A stretch of DNA of 50,456 nucleotides from Planctomycetota bacterium (lineage in GTDB: Bacteria > Planctomycetota > Planctomycetia > JALXBF01), in contig JALSID010000213.1 of assembly GCA_026981825.1 (NCBI GenBank), positions 1-50,456 on the forward strand, read 5' to 3'. Below are positions 1 through 9,401 of the stretch, piece after piece. The notes under the pieces were generated by a model that saw only the letters and a program-made list of their open reading frames with translations, was not told where the DNA came from and searched no databases. The stretch's first letter is position 1; each line of letters begins with the position of its first letter. The position numbers were made by a program, and so were the translations under genes.

Positions 1-659
1 TCCAGCCCGAGCCGCTTGAACCGATCGAAATAGCGGTCCGGCACCTGGAAGGGGGAATGCGGCGTGTTATAGGGCAAGTAGCAGAAGAACGGACGATCCC
101 TGTTCTGCCTTATGAAAGCGATGGCGTAGTCCGTGAGCGCGTCCGCAATGTACCCCTTCGCCCGAAAGAAAACACCGTTGTGCTCCAGGATCGGGTCGAA
201 GTAGTTGTTCCAGTGGCCGGCACAGAAGCCGACGAACTCGTCGAACCCTTGGCCGTTGGGATGATGCGGATACTGAGAGCCGTTGTGCCACTTGCCGAAG
301 CAACCGGTCACGTAGCCGTGCGCGCGGAGAACCTCAGCGAGGGTGACTTCCTCCGCGCGCATCCGCTCATACCCCCGAGTCACCCCATGCACGCCTGTGC
401 GCAGGTAGTAACGGCCCGTCAGCAACGCCGCTCGTGTCGGCGCGCACACCGGTGAGACGTAGAACCGTTCCAGCGAGACGCCATCTCGCCTGAGCGAATC
501 GATCGCCGGAGTCCTCAAGTACGGGTTCCCATGGCAAGAGAGATCCCCCCAACCCTGGTCGTCGGTGATGATCAGGAGGATGTTCGGACGCTCCGCCGCT
601 ACGGTCGCAACGAAGCCGACCAGCAGCCAGGCCATCGCAGTCCAAAACAGGTGGCGCAT
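1..659 (-). CDS. Sulfatase, secreted, 3' part cut off by window edge
   Basis: This is a type I sulfatase that would hydrolyse sulfate esters, probably of polysaccharides, outside the cytoplasm. About 219 N-terminal residues are visible; the rest lies beyond base 1. Residues 1-23 form a signal peptide. The metal-binding start of the alkaline-phosphatase fold follows ([17 protein letters not shown], Asp33-Asp34). The formylglycine maturation site is [13 protein letters not shown], with Cys72 as the residue to be oxidised; Thr replaces the more common Ser in CxPSR, which the family tolerates. A CFGKWH motif also fits the family. The start was chosen at the ATG read from 659 because it gives the signal peptide directly. 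It is divergent from the ceramidase-like gene at 936. The substrate cannot be told from the sequence. Confidence 0.93.
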   Translation of the reverse strand, partial: MRHLFWTAMAWLLVGFVATVAAERPNILLIITDDQGWGDLSCHGNPYLRTPAIDSLRRDGVSLERFYVSPVCAPTRAALLTGRYYLRTGVHGVTRGYERMRAEEVTLAEVLRAHGYVTGCFGKWHNGSQYPHHPNGQGFDEFVGFCAGHWNNYFDPILEHNGVFFRAKGYIADALTDYAIAFIRQNRDRPFFCYLPYNTPHSPFQVPDRYFDRFKRLGL

Positions 660-935
660 AGTCTTCACCTCTACGATCCTTGCGGCCATCACTGCCCAAC
701 GTAACCCAATATAGCCGTCGAAGGCGTGTGCACCCGCTACGGCAACCAACCGACCTGCGACGGAACCCATCCGCCTCCAAAGGTTCGAGGCGGCCAAGGA
801 CGGCACCGCACACCGGAGCGGGAAAGCCGCTACAGTAGATAACCGGGTTCGCCGTGGTTCGCCGCCGGAAGCGTGGCCCGCAGCCACGGCTCTTCACGCC
901 ACGGCCGACCGATTCGCATACCGCGGAGAACCGCG

Positions 936-2369
936 ATGCCTTTGAAGCTCCCGAGCTGGCTCAGCCTTCTGATCGCTTTCGCTGCCACGGGCGGCGCCCC
1001 TGCAACGCCGGCCGCCGCGCAGGAGGTCCAGGCGGGCTGGGCGCTCGTCGACATTACGCCCCCGCTCGGCTACCGGATGAGCGGATACTTCCGCGAACGA
1101 CGGGCAACCGGCATCAAGGACCCCCTCCACGCAAAAGCGATCGTGCTCAAGCAGGACGACGTCACGGTAGCGCTCGTTTTCTGCGACCTGATCGGCGTAC
1201 CGTGGTATGTTTCCAGAGCGACGCGACGAGCAATCGAGGATCGGTACGGTATTCCCCCCGAGCGTTGCTCCGTGATGGCCACGCACACGCATACGGGGCC
1301 GCTGTATTTCGGAGCCATTCGCGAGCTGCTCCACCGCCAGGCGATCGAAAAGCACGGGCGCGACCCGGCCGAACCGGTCGACTACGCGGCGTTTCTCGAG
1401 GAGCGGATCGTGGAGGCCGTTGGGAAAGCCCTCGACCGACTCCGGCCGGTTCGTCTCCGCGTAGCGACTGTGAAACAGGAACCGCAGATCTCATTCAATC
1501 GCCGTTTTTACATGAAGAACGGCACGGTCCGGTTCAACCCGGGTCAGCTAAACCCCAACATCGTCCGTCCCGCCGGGCCGATCGATCCCGAAGTCAACGT
1601 GCTGGTCTTCGACGACCCAACCGACGGCCGGCCGCTCGGCGCACTCACCGTGTTCGCCATGCATCTGGACACGGTGGGCGGAACAGAGTACTCGGCGGAC
1701 TACCCGTACCACCTGGAAGTCGCCCTCCGCCGCCGATACGGCGAAGGGTTCGTGAGCTTCTTCGGCACGGGGACGTGCGGTGACATCAACCACATCGATG
1801 TGACCGTGCGTGGGCGACGCAGCGCGCAAGAGCTGGGCGAGCTGCTGGCCGGCAGCGTAAGCCGCGCCATAAAGGCGGCCCGCCCTGTCGATGCCCCCTC
1901 GCTAGCAACCGCCCATCGCGTCGTGCGTGTCCCTCTTCAGCACTACTCCCAAGCTGAGATCGAAGAGGCACGCCGACAGTACCCGAACATCGTGAGTCGT
2001 TCGCTGCCTTTCCTGGAACGAGTGCGTATCTACAAGATCATGGCGTTGCAATGGCGCGGCGGAGACTCCATCGATCTCGAAGTGCACGCATTCCGGATCG
2101 GCCACGACACCGCGATCGTCACGCTTCCCGGGGAGGTGTTCGTTGACCTTGGCCTGCAGATCAAACGTGCGTCCCCCTTCAAGCACACATTCGTGATCGA
2201 ACTGGCCAACGATGCGCCTGGATACATCCCCACGGAGAAGGCGTTCCGGGAAGGCAGCTACGAGACGGTGAACTCGCGGATAGCACCCGGCGGCGGTGAG
2301 CGGCTGGCCGCCTCAGCTCTTGAAGCGCTCCGCTCTTTGGCGGATACTGCCGGTGATTCCACTCGTTGA
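936..2369 (+). CDS. Neutral/alkaline ceramidase-like secreted hydrolase
   Basis: A 477 aa protein of the neutral/alkaline non-lysosomal ceramidase family, which are zinc amidases. Residues 1-29 are a signal peptide. Family marks are VDITPPLGYRMSGYF (about 38-52), the zinc-site motif THTHTGP (about 115-121), a second His region FAMHLDTVGG (about 240) and GTCGDINHID (about 278), which matches the nucleophile loop but has Cys-Gly-Asp where ceramidases have Ser-Gly-Asp. The ATG at 936 is preferred to an upstream frame extension because GGAG lies 7 bases before it and the signal peptide starts there. At under 500 aa it lacks the C-terminal immunoglobulin-like domain of true ceramidases, so the substrate may not be ceramide. 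Three paralogues lie in this window (15422, 36188, 44579). Confidence 0.88.
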   Translation: MPLKLPSWLSLLIAFAATGGAPATPAAAQEVQAGWALVDITPPLGYRMSGYFRERRATGIKDPLHAKAIVLKQDDVTVALVFCDLIGVPWYVSRATRRAIEDRYGIPPERCSVMATHTHTGPLYFGAIRELLHRQAIEKHGRDPAEPVDYAAFLEERIVEAVGKALDRLRPVRLRVATVKQEPQISFNRRFYMKNGTVRFNPGQLNPNIVRPAGPIDPEVNVLVFDDPTDGRPLGALTVFAMHLDTVGGTEYSADYPYHLEVALRRRYGEGFVSFFGTGTCGDINHIDVTVRGRRSAQELGELLAGSVSRAIKAARPVDAPSLATAHRVVRVPLQHYSQAEIEEARRQYPNIVSRSLPFLERVRIYKIMALQWRGGDSIDLEVHAFRIGHDTAIVTLPGEVFVDLGLQIKRASPFKHTFVIELANDAPGYIPTEKAFREGSYETVNSRIAPGGGERLAASALEALRSLADTAGDSTR

Positions 2370-2481
2370 GCTACGGGAGCGACGAGCGACCCGGGCCGAC
2401 CGAGGAGCGACGGGGAGCAGGGTCTAACAGAAGATCTGACAGACGCGTTCGGTGCAGACGCGTCCGGCGGAGTGACCGTTG

Positions 2482-4149
2482 ATGAATCTGATCGGCCAGA
2501 TTGCCAAGCTGCGCGCGATTAGACCGCATTACACGGAGGCAGACCTGCGGGAGCTTGCCCGGCAGCTTCAGGTACCCGAGCACCGCATCCAGGAGCTCGT
2601 TTCGTTCTACCCCCACTTGCAGCCGCTCCCCAAAGGTGCCCAGCTCTTCCAGGTCTGTACCGACGTCGCCTGTCTGCTGCGAGGTGCTTGCGAGCTTCTG
2701 GAAAGAGTGGTCGCCGACGTGCGCGCCGGCCGTTGTCCGGAGGCAGCGGTTCGTCCCTGCCACTGTCTGGGACGCTGCGACACGGCCCCTGCTGTGCTAC
2801 TCAACGAGACCCCCCATCGCGTCCGCTTCGATCGGTCCGGAGCCGCTCTGGACTGCGAGCCCATTATGCGATCCCCCCACGAGGGGCAGGACTGGCAGCT
2901 CAACCCGCATCGCGGTTCTCCCCCCTACGAAGTGTTTCTCAAGTGGCGCGACAACCCGACGGCGTTCCGTGCCTACGCGATCGGCGAACTTGAGCGTGCG
3001 GGCTTGCGGGGAATGGGTGGAGCGGGCTTCCCCACCGCCCGCAAGTGGAAAGCGGTCGCCGAGGCCAACGGTAGCCCCAAGTACGTGATCTGCAATGCCG
3101 ACGAAAGCGAACCGGGCACGTTCAAGGATCGGGAGCTGCTCGGTCGGTTCCCGGAGGCCGTGATCGAGGGTATCCTGGTTGCCGCACTGGCGGTAGACGC
3201 TAGCCAGGGGATCGTGTTCATTCGGCACGAGTATGAGCCTGAGGCAGCGGTGCTGGACGAGGCGATCGAGTCCGCTCGGGCACGCGGGCTGCTTGGAGCG
3301 AACGCGTTCGGGCCGGCTCGGCCGTTTGACATCGAGCTGGTCCGATCGCCCGGGGGCTACATCCTGGGTGAGGAGACGGCTCTGCTGGAGGCGCTCGAAG
3401 GCCGGCGCGGCGAACCCCGCAACCGCCCCCCTTACCCGGCCACCCATGGGCTGTACGGCCGTCCCACGCTGATCAACAACGTTGAGACCCTGGTGGCCGC
3501 TGCGGCGATCCTCGCCCGGGGTGCCGATTGGTGGCTCGGACTCGGCCGCAACGGCGCCCACGGGCTGAAGCTCGTCTCGGTCTCTGGTGATGTGGCCCGA
3601 CCACAGGTCTGCGAGGTGGAGCTTGGCACACCGGTCCGGGAAATCATCGAACGCTGTGGTGGCGTGTCCGGATCAGGCAAGTTAAAGGCCTTTGCACCTG
3701 GGGGCGTTTCTTCAGCCTGGCTGCCCCCTGAAGCAGCGGACGTGCCGTATGACTTCGAGTCGCTCCGGTCGGCCGGCTCGATGCTCGGCAGTGGGGGGCT
3801 GATTGTGCTCGCGGAAGGAGCTCCCATAGGCGACGTGGCGCTGAGCATCTGTCGCTTCTTCGCGGAGGAATCGTGCGGCAAGTGCGTGCCCTGTCGGATG
3901 GGCACGGCCCAGGTCGTACGGTTGCTCGAAACCGTGCAGGAAGATCCGGCCCAGGAACTTCCGCCTGCCTTCCTGCGCGATCTCGCCGCAACACTGAAGG
4001 AGACATCGATCTGCGGCCTCGGCCAGGTAGCCCTCGATGGCCTGCTGTCGCTCTTGCAGCTTTTTCCGGACGAGGTACTGAAGAGGACGGATCGAGGCGC
4101 CCGCAGCGGAGGCAATGGTAGCCGAAGCAGGGAAGGCTCGGGGGGCTGA
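2482..4149 (+). CDS. NAD(P)-dependent formate dehydrogenase, NuoE/NuoF-like flavoprotein subunit
   Basis: A 555 aa electron-transfer subunit that would pass electrons from formate to NAD(P)+ through FMN. The first ~110 residues are a NuoE-like thioredoxin-fold 2Fe-2S domain with Cys59-x4-Cys64 and Cys95-x3-Cys99. Residues ~165-400 are a NuoF-like FMN/NAD domain containing GMGGAGFPTARKW, CNADESEPGTFKDR and GEETALLEALEG. The C-terminal 4Fe-4S site is Cys464-x2-Cys467-x2-Cys470 with Cys511 (SICGLGQ). The ATG at 2482 follows GGAG by 9 bases; a TTG one codon earlier is possible. The alpha subunit starts 2 bases after its stop, so the two are an operon. The arrangement resembles the two-subunit Moorella-type enzyme more than the five-gene fdsGBACD operon. 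It is named by context, since NuoF and HoxF are homologues. Confidence 0.9.
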   Translation: MNLIGQIAKLRAIRPHYTEADLRELARQLQVPEHRIQELVSFYPHLQPLPKGAQLFQVCTDVACLLRGACELLERVVADVRAGRCPEAAVRPCHCLGRCDTAPAVLLNETPHRVRFDRSGAALDCEPIMRSPHEGQDWQLNPHRGSPPYEVFLKWRDNPTAFRAYAIGELERAGLRGMGGAGFPTARKWKAVAEANGSPKYVICNADESEPGTFKDRELLGRFPEAVIEGILVAALAVDASQGIVFIRHEYEPEAAVLDEAIESARARGLLGANAFGPARPFDIELVRSPGGYILGEETALLEALEGRRGEPRNRPPYPATHGLYGRPTLINNVETLVAAAAILARGADWWLGLGRNGAHGLKLVSVSGDVARPQVCEVELGTPVREIIERCGGVSGSGKLKAFAPGGVSSAWLPPEAADVPYDFESLRSAGSMLGSGGLIVLAEGAPIGDVALSICRFFAEESCGKCVPCRMGTAQVVRLLETVQEDPAQELPPAFLRDLAATLKETSICGLGQVALDGLLSLLQLFPDEVLKRTDRGARSGGNGSRSREGSGG

Positions 4150-4150
4150 C

Positions 4151-6979
4151 ATGATTCGAATCACAATCGACGGCAAGACCACGAACGTACGCGAAGGTAC
4201 GACGATCTGGGAAGCAGCCCAGCAGGCCGGTGTCGAGATCCCGGTTCTGTGCCACGATCCGCGTCTGCGGCCCGTGGGGGTGTGTCGGGTGTGTGTGGTG
4301 GAGCTCGGCGATGGCCGGATCGCTCCGGCGTGCGTGCGAACCTGCGAACCAGACATGGCCGTGCGCACGGCCACCGAGCGGATCGAGCAGCACCGCGCGA
4401 TGCTGCTTCGGCTGCTGCTGGCCGAACATCCCTTGCCCTGCGACGCAGGCCGCATCGGTAGCTGCGAGCTGGAGCGGCTCGGCCAACGGTATGGTTTGGT
4501 CGACCAAGATGGCCGCGTGGCCGACCCCGTCCTTCGCCGTCTCCGTGGCCTGTTCCTGACGGCTCGGCCCAAGGACCTCACATCGCCGGTGATCTCCGTG
4601 GACCACAGCGCCTGCATCCTGTGCGACCGATGCATACGGGCGTGCGACGAAGTGCAATGCAACGACGTTATTGGCCGCAGCGGCAAGGGGCACGGCACGC
4701 AGATCGCTTTTGACCTCGATGTACCGATGGGCAACAGCTCCTGCGTGGCGTGCGGTGAGTGCGCCCAGGCCTGCCCCACGGGTGCTCTGATGGACAAGAC
4801 GCTCACCCAAATCGACGGTAGCATCCACCGACTCGAGGTGATCCCCAGTGTCTGCCCGTACTGTGGCGTTGGCTGCACCGTGGATTACCTGAAGGATGCG
4901 GACAGAATCGTCGCGGCCCGGGGGCGGCGTGGTCCGGGCAGCGACGGTCGACTCTGTGTGAAAGGCCGCTACGGTTGGGACTACACCCTTCACCCCCACC
5001 GCCTCCGCGTTCCACTGATCCGCAAGGAGGCATACTACCCGAAGCGACCACTGACGACGGCCAGCTCCGGAGGGGGAAAGCCGTCGCGTCATCCTTTGGC
5101 AAACCCGGTGCCGGACTACGAGCGGGCACTGGAGGCGTTCCGCGAGGCGACCTGGGACGAAGCGCTGGACCTGATCGCCGAACGCCTCGCCGAGATCAAA
5201 AAGCGACACGGCTCGTCGGCACTCGCTGGCTTCGGCTCCGCGAAATGCTCGAACGAGGAAGCTTACCTGTTCCAAAAGTTCATCCGGGCCGTCCTGGGTA
5301 CAAACAACGTGGACCACTGCACGCGGCTGTGTCATGCGTCGTCGGTGGCTGCGCTGCTGGAGTGTATCGGCTCGGGTGCGGTCACGAACGTGTACCGGGA
5401 CGTCGAGCGGTCGGATCTGATCCTGGTCACCGGGAGCAACACGATAGAGAACCATCCGGTGGCTGCCACGTTCTTCAAGCAAGCGGCACGGCGGGGGAAG
5501 AAGTTGCTCGTGGTCGACCCTCGCCGCCCCCGGTTGGCGGACTACGCCACCTGGTACTGCCAGATCCTGCCCGGCTCGGACGTGGCCTTTTACAACGCCC
5601 TGATGCACGTGATCATCCGCGACGAGCTGTACGATCGCGAGTTTGTTCGCCGTCGCACCGAGGCGTTCGAAGCGTTGGAAGCGACGGTCCAGCATTACCC
5701 GCCTGAACGCGCCGCGGGGCTATGTGGAATCGCGCCCGAGCTAATCGAGGAGATCGCCCGCGCGATTGGCCGCGCCCGGGCCATGCTCATCTTTTGGGGC
5801 ATGGGGATTAGCCAGCACACGCACGGGACGGATAACGCGCGCTGCTTGATCTCTCTCTGCTTACTTACGGGTAACGTTGGCCGCCCCGGCACAGGGCTCC
5901 ACCCCCTGCGCGGGCAGAACAACGTTCAGGGGGCATCCGACGCCGGCCTGATCCCCATGGTATATCCGGACTATCAGCCGGTAGGCAACGAGGAGGTCCG
6001 CCGCAAGTTCGAAACCGCCTGGGGCGTGAGCCTTGATCCCAAGCCCGGGTTGACCGTGGTGGAGATCATGAACGCAGCTCATGAGGGGGCAATTAAGGGA
6101 ATGCTCATGATGGGAGAAAACCCGTTCCTGTCCGACCCGAACGTGAACAAGGTCCGCGAGGCACTCGCGAACCTCGACTTTCTCGCCGTGCAGGACATCT
6201 TCCTGACGGAGACGGCCGAGTTCGCCGACGTCGTGCTCCCGTCCGCTTCTTTCTTCGAAAAAACCGGCACATACACCAACACGGACCGCCGCGTACAGCT
6301 TGGTCGCCCAGTTCTACCCCCACCCGGCCAGGCCAGGCCGGACTGGGAGATCCTCACCGAGCTATTCAACCGCATGGGCTACTCTTGTTCCTACTCCGGC
6401 CCAGAGGAGATCTTTCTGGAGTTCGCCGCACTGACCCGCAGTTACCGCGGGTTGACCTATGAAGCCCTTGGCACGGATGGGAAGGTCTGGCCGGTGCCGG
6501 AACCGGACAGCCCAGAACAGCCGGTCCTGTTCGCAGACCGCTTCCCCACCGGAAGCGGACGGGGGAGATTCGTGCCCTGCCACTATGCGCCCCCCGCCGA
6601 ACTTCCGGATGCGGAATTCCCCCTTGTACTCAATACGGGCCGTGTGCTCGTGCACTGGCACACCGGTACGATGACCCGCCGCTCCGAGCCGCTCGATGCA
6701 CTCTGTCCCGAGCCCTACGTGGAGATCAACCCCGCGGATGCTTTGGCGCTCGATATTGAGACCGGCATGCAGGTGCAGGTGAGCTCGCGCCGCGGCTCGA
6801 TCGTACTGAAGGCCATCGTCACAGACCGGGTACCGCAGCGATCCGTGTTCATCCCCTTCCACTTCCGTGAGGCGGCGGCCAATCTGCTCACCATCGACGC
6901 CCTCGACCCCTATGGGAAAATCCCCGAATACAAGTTCTGCGCCGTGCGAGTGGAACCGCTGGGAACAAGGGACGAGTGA
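4151..6979 (+). CDS. fdhA: Formate dehydrogenase alpha subunit (molybdopterin, NuoG-like N-terminus)
   Basis: A 942 aa catalytic subunit that oxidises formate to CO2 or does the reverse. Domain order: a 2Fe-2S ferredoxin domain (Cys34, Cys45, Cys48 and the VRTCEP Cys), a NuoG-type His-Cys segment (HPLPCD), a double 4Fe-4S ferredoxin (CILCDRCIRAC, CVACGECAQACP), the CPYCGVGC cluster site opening the molybdopterin domain, then the Mo/W-bis-MGD domains. The metal ligand is Cys394 in RLCHASSVAALL; selenoprotein homologues have Sec there, this one has Cys. TGNVGRPGTGLHPLRGQNNVQGASD is a signature of FdhA rather than of nitrate reductase or NuoG. There is no Tat signal, so it is cytoplasmic. The start is 2 bases after the preceding gene. 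No fdhD or cofactor-insertion gene is nearby. Confidence 0.93.
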   Translation: MIRITIDGKTTNVREGTTIWEAAQQAGVEIPVLCHDPRLRPVGVCRVCVVELGDGRIAPACVRTCEPDMAVRTATERIEQHRAMLLRLLLAEHPLPCDAGRIGSCELERLGQRYGLVDQDGRVADPVLRRLRGLFLTARPKDLTSPVISVDHSACILCDRCIRACDEVQCNDVIGRSGKGHGTQIAFDLDVPMGNSSCVACGECAQACPTGALMDKTLTQIDGSIHRLEVIPSVCPYCGVGCTVDYLKDADRIVAARGRRGPGSDGRLCVKGRYGWDYTLHPHRLRVPLIRKEAYYPKRPLTTASSGGGKPSRHPLANPVPDYERALEAFREATWDEALDLIAERLAEIKKRHGSSALAGFGSAKCSNEEAYLFQKFIRAVLGTNNVDHCTRLCHASSVAALLECIGSGAVTNVYRDVERSDLILVTGSNTIENHPVAATFFKQAARRGKKLLVVDPRRPRLADYATWYCQILPGSDVAFYNALMHVIIRDELYDREFVRRRTEAFEALEATVQHYPPERAAGLCGIAPELIEEIARAIGRARAMLIFWGMGISQHTHGTDNARCLISLCLLTGNVGRPGTGLHPLRGQNNVQGASDAGLIPMVYPDYQPVGNEEVRRKFETAWGVSLDPKPGLTVVEIMNAAHEGAIKGMLMMGENPFLSDPNVNKVREALANLDFLAVQDIFLTETAEFADVVLPSASFFEKTGTYTNTDRRVQLGRPVLPPPGQARPDWEILTELFNRMGYSCSYSGPEEIFLEFAALTRSYRGLTYEALGTDGKVWPVPEPDSPEQPVLFADRFPTGSGRGRFVPCHYAPPAELPDAEFPLVLNTGRVLVHWHTGTMTRRSEPLDALCPEPYVEINPADALALDIETGMQVQVSSRRGSIVLKAIVTDRVPQRSVFIPFHFREAAANLLTIDALDPYGKIPEYKFCAVRVEPLGTRDE

Positions 6980-7093
6980 CCCGGGCGGCGTGGGGGAGAG
7001 CGCCCCATGTCTACGCCATAGCCTTGGACCGGGCGGGCGCGGTGAGCCTCATCGGCTGCACGCTGAGGGCCAGGCGTGGAGAGCCCGGTGGCA

Positions 7094-8038
7094 TTAGTAG
7101 CCGAGATTCTTCAAGAGCTGCGGGTTCTTACGCCACTTCTTACGGACCTTGACCCAGAGCTCCAGGTAGACCGGTCTCCCCAGGAACCCCTCGATCTGTT
7201 TGCGGGCCACCTCACCGAGTCGCTTGATTGCGCGGCCCCCGGCACCGATGAGGATACGCTTTTGGGAGTCGCGGTTGACATAGATCACGGCGCGGATGAA
7301 GTCCTTGTTCCGGCCCTCTTCGGGCCGAGCCTCGCGGAACTCCTCGATCTCCACGGCCGTGTCGTAGGGGATCTCGTCCCCGTAGAGGTGATAGATCTGC
7401 TCCCGAATCAGCTCGCTCACGAAGAACCGCTCCGGTCGATCCGTCAATTGGTCCTCGGGGTAGAATGGTGCCCCCTCCGGTAAGAGGGACACAACAAGCT
7501 CCAGCAGCCGGTCCAGTCCTGCCCCGTACAAGGCACTGATGGGCAGGATCTCGACGAACTCATGCAACACTCGATACTGATCGATCGTGGCCTGGACCTG
7601 CGCCTGGTCGACCGTATCGACTTTGTTAATTGCGAGGATGGTCGGCCGCGAGCTAAGTTTCTCGATTAAGGACCGCTCCACATCGCCGGGCGGCCGGGGT
7701 TCGACAAGCAGCACGACCACGTCGGCATCCTTGATCGCTTCTTGGGCGTTCTTGAGCATACGCCGGTCCAGTTCGTCGCTGGGCTGGCGCATGATCCCCG
7801 GGGTGTCCAGGAACAGAGCCTGGTACGATGGGCCGCTGAGAATGCCGAGGATCTTATGCCGTGTGGTCTGAGCCTTGGGCGAGACGGCCGCCAAGCGCTC
7901 GCGCAACAACTGATTGAGCAGCGTGCTCTTGCCCACGTTCGGACGGCCAATAATGGCCACGTATCCTGCCCGATAGGGGGGCTTCGCTTCGGCCTGTGTC
8001 TCGCTCTGAGCAGTTTCGCGCTGTTGGTTGTCGTCCAT
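7094..8038 (-). CDS. era: GTPase Era
   Basis: A 314 aa essential GTPase that binds the 3' end of 16S rRNA and helps 30S maturation. G1 is GRPNVGKS (residues ~31-38), with TTRHKI as switch I, DTPGI as G3, NKVD as G4 and an ISAL-type G5. The C-terminal KH RNA-binding domain is clear (YVNRDSQKRILIGAGGRAIKRLG), and the tail YLELWVKVRKKWRKNPQLLKNLGY is typical of Era. Length fits the family. The ATG read from 8038 is preferred because GGGGAG lies 9 bases upstream; the open frame runs further into repeat DNA but makes only low-complexity sequence there. It stands alone, with no rnc or recO beside it. Confidence 0.97.
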   Translation of the reverse strand: MDDNQQRETAQSETQAEAKPPYRAGYVAIIGRPNVGKSTLLNQLLRERLAAVSPKAQTTRHKILGILSGPSYQALFLDTPGIMRQPSDELDRRMLKNAQEAIKDADVVVLLVEPRPPGDVERSLIEKLSSRPTILAINKVDTVDQAQVQATIDQYRVLHEFVEILPISALYGAGLDRLLELVVSLLPEGAPFYPEDQLTDRPERFFVSELIREQIYHLYGDEIPYDTAVEIEEFREARPEEGRNKDFIRAVIYVNRDSQKRILIGAGGRAIKRLGEVARKQIEGFLGRPVYLELWVKVRKKWRKNPQLLKNLGY

Positions 8039-9401
8039 GGCTACCGGCTCCCCTTTTGGACTAATCGTAGCGGGCGCGTAGTCCGACCACGGCTCCCAGT
8101 TTTGTGCGCCGGCCCAGACACGGCCTCCGCCCCAGAGGCGTGGGCCGGGAGGCGACGTCGTCCCCGGACGTGTGCTCCATCCCGCACCGCTCACCAAAGC
8201 AAGCGCAGCGCCCGCCGCCTGGCGGGACCGGAGGAGCCGGACCGCCGTCGCGCCGGCGACGGCGCATTGGTAGCGCGACCCGGCCCCGGGTCCGCCCCAA
8301 GGCGGTGGCGCCAAGGAAGCGCTGGTAGGAATGACCCCCGCCGAGCGCAAAAAACGCCCGCCCGTGGCAGGAAGGGCAATGAGGCGCGCTCACTCTCGCC
8401 GCTTCGGCCGCCGGCCGAAGCGGCCCCGAGCCCGCCGCCCGGCGGGACCGGACCTCCGTCGCGGCGACGGCGGAGCAGTGGTAGCGCGACCCGGCCCGGG
8501 TCCGCCCCAAAGCCAACGGCGCTCCAGAAGCGCAGGCGAAAACCATCCCCGTCGAACAAGAGAAAAGCCGCCCATCGATCGGCTGGCAAGGGGTTGCGGC
8601 TGCTTGCCCGCCGCCTGGCGGGATCCGCACTGCTTGGCTTTGGGAGCGGCCGCGGCTGCGGTAAGCGCCGCGGCCTCGGCGACCCCGCGGCTCGCCGCTC
8701 GGAGTAGCCCCGGCTGGCGAGGAATGCGCCTCCGCGCACGCGGCTGGGTCGGCGCGCACGCTGCCGAGCCGTCCTCCCCGCCGCGGCGCGGCGGGGGTAC
8801 CACTGCGCCGTCGCCGGCGCGACGGCGGTCCGGCCCATTCGCCCCGGCAGGTCCATCCACGCGCCCGCTGCTGGGTTGCCCCCCCCCTGCGCCGCTCTGC
8901 GCTGTCCTTCGGCTCGCGATCGGTTGTCCCTCCGGTGCTGCTCTTGCGCATCCCGTTTTCGCGGCGGCCCCCCGGACGGGTATCACCACCAATGGTGCGC
9001 CAACCGACCCAAGGGCACAACCGAGCCCTCGGCGAGCGGGCCGACTCCGCCCCGGCGAGAGGGCGGGCGGAACGGCGATCGTGCCAGCGCCGCTTTGGTC
9101 TCTCGCCAGCGGTCAAGCTGCGCGCTCGGGCCCTGGGTGCTGCCCCGGCCTGGTGGGGAGGCAGGTGAAAGCGGCAGAGGACTGCCGCACTCCAAAAAAC
9201 CAAAGCGGCACCGGAGTGCCGCACTCCAAAAGAGCCAAAGCGGCACCGGAGGTGCCGCACTCCAAAAAACCAAAGCGGCACGGGAGTGCCGCACTCCAAA
9301 TGTGCGGGGTGTCCCCCATTGTGTAGGTTGGCTGGCCACGCGGTAGCGCGTCTGGCTACGCGGCGCTTGAGCATAAGGGGGTAACCCAGGCCCCGCAGCG
9401 C
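8039..9401. repeat. Gene-free repeat island of G+C-rich palindromes
   Basis: About 1.36 kb without a credible gene. Open frames exist on both strands but encode Pro/Arg/Ala-rich low-complexity strings that mirror the repeats. A G+C-rich unit at about 8210-8300 recurs at 8430-8512 in direct orientation and at about 8795-8850 inverted. The 30 bases 8237-8266 are an exact inverted copy of 8804-8833. Each unit holds hairpins, e.g. arms GCCGTCGC/GCGACGGC and GACCCGG/CCGGGTC (8277-8292). CCCGCC...GGCGGG hairpins occur near 8211, 8431 and 8607. A separate perfect 12 bp hairpin spans 8398-8424. The 3' end carries the tandem array listed separately. It looks like an accumulation of extragenic palindromic elements between era and a sulfatase gene. 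Confidence 0.8.
9183..9300. repeat. Tandem 34-36 bp repeat, 3.4 copies
   Basis: Units begin at 9183, 9217, 9253 and 9287 (partial), with a half unit just before (about 9168-9182). Each starts TGCCGCACTCCAAA, continues with CCAAAGCGGCACC and ends GGAG. At each junction GGAGTGC and GCACTCC form a 7 bp palindrome around one base, except where an extra G interrupts the second junction. Unit 2 is 36 bases, the others 34. There are no unique spacers, so it is not a CRISPR array. The antisense reading gives the repetitive string LECGTP/VPLWFFG, which should not be annotated as protein. Confidence 0.88.

Noticed and set aside
3644..5695. Long open frame (683 codons) on the minus strand
   Set aside because: Antisense to both formate dehydrogenase subunits; no recognisable product.
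9183..9300. Possible CRISPR array
   Set aside because: Units abut directly with no unique spacers, and no cas gene is in the window.
8061..9374. Open frames of 300-440 codons on both strands
   Set aside because: They cover the palindromic and tandem repeats; products are low-complexity Arg/Pro/Ala strings or the repeated VPLWFFG motif.
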